Shown here piece after piece: positions 6,354 to 11,577 of a DNA stretch of 11,577 nucleotides. Location of the stretch: assembly GCA_943327025.2 (NCBI GenBank), contig CALPVO020000048.1, forward strand, positions 1 through 11,577. Reading direction: 5' to 3'. Position 1 is the first letter of the stretch, and each line of letters opens with the position of its first letter. The DNA comes from Janthinobacterium lividum (lineage in GTDB: Bacteria; Pseudomonadota; Gammaproteobacteria; Steroidobacterales; Steroidobacteraceae). The translations under genes were made by a program, and so were the position numbers. The notes below the pieces were generated by a model. It ran no database searches. It was not told where the DNA came from and saw only the letters and a list, made by a program, of their open reading frames with translations.

Positions 6354-7589
6354 ATGTCTCAAAGGTTCACGCTCTACATCCTGCTGGCGATGGTGCTCGG
6401 GGTGGTGCTGGGGCAGACGATTCACGTCACCTTGGCGGACCCGGCCCCGGTGGCCGGCTACCTGACGCTGGTGACCGACCTCTTCCTGCGTCTCATCAAG
6501 ATGATCATCGCGCCGCTGGTGTTTGCCACGCTGGTGGCGGGCATCGCGCACATGGGCGATACGGGTGCCGTCGGTCGGGTAGGCGCCAAGACTCTGGGCT
6601 GGTTCATCGGCGCCTCGTTGGTGTCTTTGTCACTGGGGCTGGTGATGGTGACTGTGCTCCAGCCCGGCGTGGCACTGGGGCTCCCCTTGCCGGAAGCCAC
6701 TGCACAGGCGGGAGTGCAGCCGACGGCGCTGAACTTGAAGGATTTCGTCACGCACCTCGTGCCGAAGTCTTTCGTGGAGGCCATGGCGACCAACGAAATT
6801 CTGCAAATCGTGGTGTTCTCGGTGTTCTTCGGCAGCGCCATAGCAGCGGTCGGACAGGCGGCGCGTCCCGTGCTCGCGGGCGTCGATGCGTTGGCGCAGA
6901 TCATGCTCAAGGTCACCGGTTACGTCATGCTCTTCGCGCCTGTCGCGGTGTTCGCGGCGTTGTCGGCCACGGTGGCCACCAAAGGCCTCGACATCCTGCT
7001 CACGTACGGCAAGTTCATTGGCGGCTTCTATTTGTCACTCAGCTTGCTGTGGGTGGTGCTGATTTTCGCGGGGTTGCTGTTCCTGGGGCCGGCCGTGCTG
7101 CGTTTGGTGGTAGCGGTGCGTGAACCAACGCTACTGGCTTTTTCCACCGCGAGCTCCGAGGCGGCGTACCCGAAGACGCTCGACCAACTCATCCGTTTTG
7201 GTGTTTCGAAGCGCATTGGCAGCTTCGTGTTGCCGCTGGGCTATTCGTTCAATCTCGACGGCTCGATGATGTACTGCACCTTCGCGACGCTGTTCATTGC
7301 GCAGGCGTATGGCATCGAGCTCACGGTCGCGCAGCAGATCACCATGCTGCTGCTGCTCATGGTCACCAGCAAGGGCATGGCTGGTGTGCCGCGGGCTTCG
7401 CTGGTGGTCATCGCGGCGACGCTCTCGTATTTTCATATCCCGGAGGCTGGGCTGCTGCTCATTCTCGCGGTGGACCACTTTTTGGACATGGGTCGCAGCG
7501 CCACGAACGTCATCGGCAATTCCATCGCCGCGGCCGTGGTGGCGAAATGGGAAGGCGAACTGACAACAGCAGGGGACACCAAAGCATGA
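6354..7589 (+). CDS. Dicarboxylate/amino acid:cation symporter (DAACS, GltP/DctA family)
   Basis: An inner-membrane elevator-type secondary transporter that imports acidic amino acids or C4-dicarboxylates with Na+ or H+. It has 411 residues. The first scaffold helices (4-25 and about 36-64, with F-L-R-L-I-K-M-I-I-A-P-L) lead to the transport core: HP1 FSTASSEAAYPKT (263-275), TM7 NLDGS (300-304), HP2 SKGMAGVPRAS (339-349) and TM8 D374, D378, R381, N385, N389. R381 corresponds to the carboxylate-binding Arg of GltPh (R397) and D378 to D394, which contacts the substrate amino group, so an acidic amino acid is plausible. N389 replaces the GltPh sodium ligand D405. ATG 6354 is chosen because GGAG lies nine bases upstream and the family's first helix follows. 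Its TGA overlaps the next ATG. Confidence 0.92.
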   Translation: MSQRFTLYILLAMVLGVVLGQTIHVTLADPAPVAGYLTLVTDLFLRLIKMIIAPLVFATLVAGIAHMGDTGAVGRVGAKTLGWFIGASLVSLSLGLVMVTVLQPGVALGLPLPEATAQAGVQPTALNLKDFVTHLVPKSFVEAMATNEILQIVVFSVFFGSAIAAVGQAARPVLAGVDALAQIMLKVTGYVMLFAPVAVFAALSATVATKGLDILLTYGKFIGGFYLSLSLLWVVLIFAGLLFLGPAVLRLVVAVREPTLLAFSTASSEAAYPKTLDQLIRFGVSKRIGSFVLPLGYSFNLDGSMMYCTFATLFIAQAYGIELTVAQQITMLLLLMVTSKGMAGVPRASLVVIAATLSYFHIPEAGLLLILAVDHFLDMGRSATNVIGNSIAAAVVAKWEGELTTAGDTKA

Positions 7590-8587
7590 AGCGTTCTGGA
7601 GCATTCGAGCAGGCGCTGACCGCCGGGGTATTGGTTCTTCTGACGGTACCTACCTTGGCTGCGCCGCCGCCTCCGGCGCCCCCCGCTTCCTCCATGGAGC
7701 GTGAAGTCCGCATCCTCCGCGTGCCGCGCGATGGCCAGGGCGCGCCACAAGAAATCGTCATGGACGAAGCCGCCGGCCTGTTGGAAGGCATGCCCCCGGG
7801 AATGCCCCCCGGTATGTCTCCGGGTATGGTCATGGGTTCTCGCGCCACGCTTGGGGTCATGTTGGCACCAAGTGAAGGCGCTGGCGCGGCACCGGGCGTT
7901 GCTGTCGAAGCCGTGACCCCGGGCGGTGGCGCGGCGCTCGCAGGCGTGCAGCCTGGCGATCGCTTGCTCACGGTAAATGGGCGCAAGGTGGCGACGTCAG
8001 CCGAGGTGGTTGCCGCCATGGCCGAGGTGAAGCCTGGCGATGCCGTGAAAGTGGAATCTCTGCGCGACGGCAAACCACGCAACTTCGAGGTCGTCAGTCA
8101 GCAGCGTGAAGCCCGGGTCATGATAATCCGGGAAGACGGCGGTGCTGAAGGCCGCGGGCCGATTGGCCAGCGCGGGCCGCGCGGCATGCAGTCCCCGATG
8201 GTGTTCATGCACGGTGGCCCGTTGGAGGGCGTCCCGGAGCGTATTGAAGTCACTCTCGACGGACCACTGGCTGATCTGGAACTGGCGACGCTCACCCCGG
8301 CGTTGGGTCGCTATTTCGGCACCGAGAAGGGCGTACTCGTGGTGCACGCCAACGGTGCCTTGAAGTTGCAGGACGGCGACGTCCTGCGCGCCATCGGCGG
8401 GCGTGCCCCCGCCGACGAGCAGCATGCCATGCGCATTCTGGGCAGTTATGCGCCCGGCGAGGCCGTGAAACTGGACGTCCTGCGTGACCGTAAGTCGGTA
8501 TCGCTCGAGTCGGTCCTGCCGGCTAACGAGGGCGGCCCGATGAAGCGCAAGATTCGCGTGCAGGTAGGGCCGCCTCCGGCACCATGA
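7586..8587 (+). CDS. Exported protein with two PDZ-like domains, no protease domain
   Basis: A 333-residue predicted periplasmic or membrane-anchored protein of unknown role. The N-terminus has a hydrophobic signal segment (about 8-26, ending in Leu-Ala-Ala) and a proline-rich stretch (27-34). A Met/Pro/Gly repeat, [16 protein letters not shown], lies at 69-84. The first PDZ-like domain (about 87-172) shows [14 protein letters not shown]; a second, weaker one (about 235-312) shows [12 protein letters not shown]. The linker contains a Gly/Arg-rich segment (189-200). No HtrA, RseP or Ctp catalytic motif is present, so it is more likely a binding or scaffolding protein than a protease. It overlaps both neighbours by ATGA (7586-7589 and 8584-8587), so it is probably coupled to the symporter and to queA. 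Confidence 0.8.
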   Translation: MKRSGAFEQALTAGVLVLLTVPTLAAPPPPAPPASSMEREVRILRVPRDGQGAPQEIVMDEAAGLLEGMPPGMPPGMSPGMVMGSRATLGVMLAPSEGAGAAPGVAVEAVTPGGGAALAGVQPGDRLLTVNGRKVATSAEVVAAMAEVKPGDAVKVESLRDGKPRNFEVVSQQREARVMIIREDGGAEGRGPIGQRGPRGMQSPMVFMHGGPLEGVPERIEVTLDGPLADLELATLTPALGRYFGTEKGVLVVHANGALKLQDGDVLRAIGGRAPADEQHAMRILGSYAPGEAVKLDVLRDRKSVSLESVLPANEGGPMKRKIRVQVGPPPAP

Positions 8588-9629
8588 CCGACCTGCGTCG
8601 CGAGGAATTCCGCTACCACCTACCCGAAGAGCTCATCGCCCAGCGGCCGGCTACCGTGCGCACTGGTAGCCGTTTGCTGCGCCTTGAAGGCGCTACAGGG
8701 CAGTGGGAAGACCTGCAGTTCACTGACATCGAGCGTTTGCTGCAGCCCGGCGACCTGCTGGTGTTGAACGACACCCGCGTCATTCCGGCGCGCTTGCATG
8801 GTCGCAAGAGCACCGGCGGCGCGGTCGAGGTGCTGGTGGAGCGCTTGACCGCGCCCGACACATTGCTGGCGCATGTCAGGTCCAGCAAAGGCACACGCGA
8901 AGGCATGTGCATCGAACTGCCCGGCGGCGCCGTTGCTGAGGTGACTGGTCGCGAAGGGGACCTCACGGCTTTGCGGTTCGATAGGCCGGTGGCCGCTTAC
9001 CTGGACGCCTACGGTGAAATGCCGTTGCCGCCTTACATTACGGGTAGCGATGCTGCGGCTGACCGTGAGCGCTACCAAACCGTCTTCGCCCGCGAGGCGG
9101 GTGCCGTGGCGGCCCCTACCGCGGGCTTGCACTTCGATACGGCATTGCTGGCGCGTCTCGCCGAGCGCGGCATTCAGCAGGCCCGTGTCACCCTGCACGT
9201 GGGGGCGGGCACGTTTCAGCCAGTACGGGCCGACCGCCTCGCGGATCATGTAATGCATGCCGAATGGCTGCGTGTGCCGCCGGAAACCGTCGCTGCAGTC
9301 GCGGCGACCCGCGCCGCAGGGGGGCGGGTAGTGGCGGTGGGCACCACGGCAGTGCGGAGTCTCGAGACCGCGGCGGCCAACGGTGCGCTGGCCCCATTTG
9401 AGGGGGAGACGCGCCTGTTCATCTACCCGGGTTATCGGTTCCGGGTGGTGGAGGCGATGGTGACGAATTTCCACCTGTCCGAATCCACGCTGCTGATGCT
9501 GGTCAGCGCGTTCTGTGGCCGCGAGGCCGTGTTGGCCGCCTACGGCCACGCCGTGGCGGCGCGGTATCGTTTCTTCAGCTATGGTGACGCCATGTTTCTG
9601 ACCCCCAGCCCCGTGGCAGCACGCCTGCC

Positions 9630-9633
<4 letters not shown>
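8584..9633 (+). CDS. queA: S-adenosylmethionine:tRNA ribosyltransferase-isomerase QueA
   Basis: A cytoplasmic enzyme that moves the ribosyl part of S-adenosylmethionine onto preQ1 at tRNA position 34, giving epoxyqueuosine, the step after Tgt. It has 349 residues (E. coli 356). Family blocks in order: the N-terminal [12 protein letters not shown] (11-22), [17 protein letters not shown] (57-73), PLPPYI (147-152), [17 protein letters not shown] (168-184), [12 protein letters not shown] (204-215), GTTAVRSLE (253-261), [16 protein letters not shown] (295-310) and the C-terminal FSYGDAM (331-337). ATG 8584 overlaps the TGA of the PDZ gene. Its own TGA overlaps the first of two tiny ORFs that lead to tgt. 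All known blocks are present, so it should be active. Confidence 0.98.
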
Positions 9634-10780
<1,147 letters not shown>

Positions 10781-10816
10781 CGCCGCTTCTTGTTACCCAC
10801 ACTTCTCGGGAAAACC

Positions 10817-11146
10817 ATGGACTTCTTCATTTCGACCGCCCACGCCCAGGCTGCCGGTGCTGCTAGCCAACCTTCGGCCCTTATGTCTTTCGCGCCGCTG
10901 GTCCTCATCTTCGTCGTGTTCTACTTCCTGCTTATCCGCCCGCAGGCGAAGAAGGCCAAGGAGCACCGCGAGATGGTTGCCAAGCTCCAGGGCGGCGACG
11001 AAGTCATTACGGCCGGCGGCCTGGCTGGCAAGGTCACCGAAGCTGGCGAAACCTTCATTACGCTGGAAATCGCTAAAGATGTGCACGTGAAGGTGCAGCG
11101 CTTCCAGGTCACGCAGGTGCTGCCGAAGGGCAGCCTGAAGGGCTGA
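10817..11146 (+). CDS. yajC: Sec translocon accessory subunit YajC
   Basis: A small inner-membrane protein that associates with SecD-SecF and SecYEG. It has 109 residues (E. coli 110). A short periplasmic start (MDFFISTAHAQAA) and one membrane helix (about 26-41, ending F-Y-F-L-L-I-R-P) are followed by the hallmark Q-A-K-K-A-K-E-H segment and a cytoplasmic domain with G-D-E-V-I-T-A-G-G-L-A-G-K-V. ATG 10817 is chosen because it gives the family length; a weak CGGGA lies upstream. It sits 37 bases after tgt and four bases before secD. Confidence 0.97.
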   Translation: MDFFISTAHAQAAGAASQPSALMSFAPLVLIFVVFYFLLIRPQAKKAKEHREMVAKLQGGDEVITAGGLAGKVTEAGETFITLEIAKDVHVKVQRFQVTQVLPKGSLKG

Positions 11147-11150
11147 ACGA

Positions 11151-11577
11151 ATGAGCGTGTTCCCGCGCTGGAAGTCCATCCTGGTGGTGGTGGTGTTGCT
11201 GGTGGGCACGCTAGTTGCCCTGCCCAACGTCTATGGTGAGGCGCCGGCCCTGCAGTTGTCCCGCAAGGACCGCGCCGCCTTCACCGAAGCCAGCGTCGCG
11301 GAATACACCGCACTGCTTGCCCAGGCCGGGGTAACCCCCGAAGCGGGCTATGTTGAAAGCGGGCGCCTGCTCATCCGGTTGAACGATGTGCCGTCCCAGT
11401 TGCGGGCCAAGGCGGCCGTGGAAGCCGCATACCCGAACCAGTTCGCCATCGCCACCACTTTCGCCTCGCGTATGCCGGCGTGGCTGCGTGGGCTGGGCCT
11501 TCGCGCCATGCCGCTCGGCCTCGACCTGCGCGGCGGCATCTACCTCGTCTACGAAGTGGACGTGGACGGTGCGGTAA
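11151..11577 (+). CDS. secD: Protein translocase subunit SecD, C-terminus cut by the window edge
   Basis: The first 142 codons of SecD, which uses the proton gradient to pull proteins through SecYEG on the periplasmic side. A first membrane helix (about 9-26, I-L-V-V-V-V-L-L-V-G-T-L) is followed by the start of the periplasmic P1 domain and the conserved G-L-D-L-R-G-G-I-Y-L-V-Y-E-V-D segment near residue 123-137. The frame is open to the right edge. ATG 11151 lies four bases after the yajC stop, with an AGGG nine or so bases upstream. secF is expected next, outside the window. Confidence 0.96.
   Translation, partial: MSVFPRWKSILVVVVLLVGTLVALPNVYGEAPALQLSRKDRAAFTEASVAEYTALLAQAGVTPEAGYVESGRLLIRLNDVPSQLRAKAAVEAAYPNQFAIATTFASRMPAWLRGLGLRAMPLGLDLRGGIYLVYEVDVDGAV

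Noticed and set aside
6254..6355. A 34-residue N-terminal extension of the MHS transporter
   Set aside because: The extension crosses the divergent promoter region, has no family similarity, and a good ribosome binding site precedes ATG 6253.

Overview
The window is ordinary high-GC bacterial chromosome, most likely from a gammaproteobacterium. The evidence is the queA-tgt-yajC-secD order, xerD followed by dsbC, an Azotobacter FdI-type 7Fe-8S ferredoxin (fdxA), a CRP-type half-site pair, and a tRNA with an encoded CCA end. I see no phage, insertion sequence, CRISPR array or defence cassette, and no gene-free stretch longer than about 100 bases. The genus cannot be fixed by reading alone.

Layout. 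(1) 1-1578, minus strand: a PlsC-type acyltransferase overlapping an NRAMP-family metal transporter that runs off the left edge; the transporter has substituted metal-site motifs. (2) 1579-1635: a short divergent gap with a strong CRP-like palindrome. (3) 1615-3522, plus strand: xerD and then dsbC. (4) 3519-6253, minus strand: in transcription order, an MHS-type major facilitator with a large extra loop, tRNA-Leu(CAA), a zinc-ribbon Nudix hydrolase with a TTG start, and fdxA. fdxA and dsbC end on the same CTAG. (5) 6254-6353: a divergent intergenic region with a 15-base palindrome. (6) 6354-11577, plus strand: a tightly packed run of a dicarboxylate/amino-acid:cation symporter (DAACS), an exported protein with two PDZ-like domains, queA, tgt, yajC and the start of secD (cut by the right edge). 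Most junctions in this run overlap as ATGA.

How the genes work together. QueA and Tgt carry out two steps of queuosine tRNA modification, and YajC and SecD belong to the Sec translocon accessory complex; this linkage is a known gammaproteobacterial operon. The symporter and PDZ genes lie directly upstream with coupled starts, so they may be co-transcribed with it. XerD (chromosome dimer resolution) and DsbC (periplasmic disulfide isomerase) are also often neighbours.

The most unusual details are small. Between queA and tgt, a 14-base duplication makes two five-codon mini-ORFs joined by ATGA overlaps. Perfect short tandem duplications (11, 12 and 14 bases) sit at three gene boundaries. A CRP-like site lies at the xerD start, and the NRAMP relative has altered metal-site motifs. 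I did not find a clearly novel multi-gene system.
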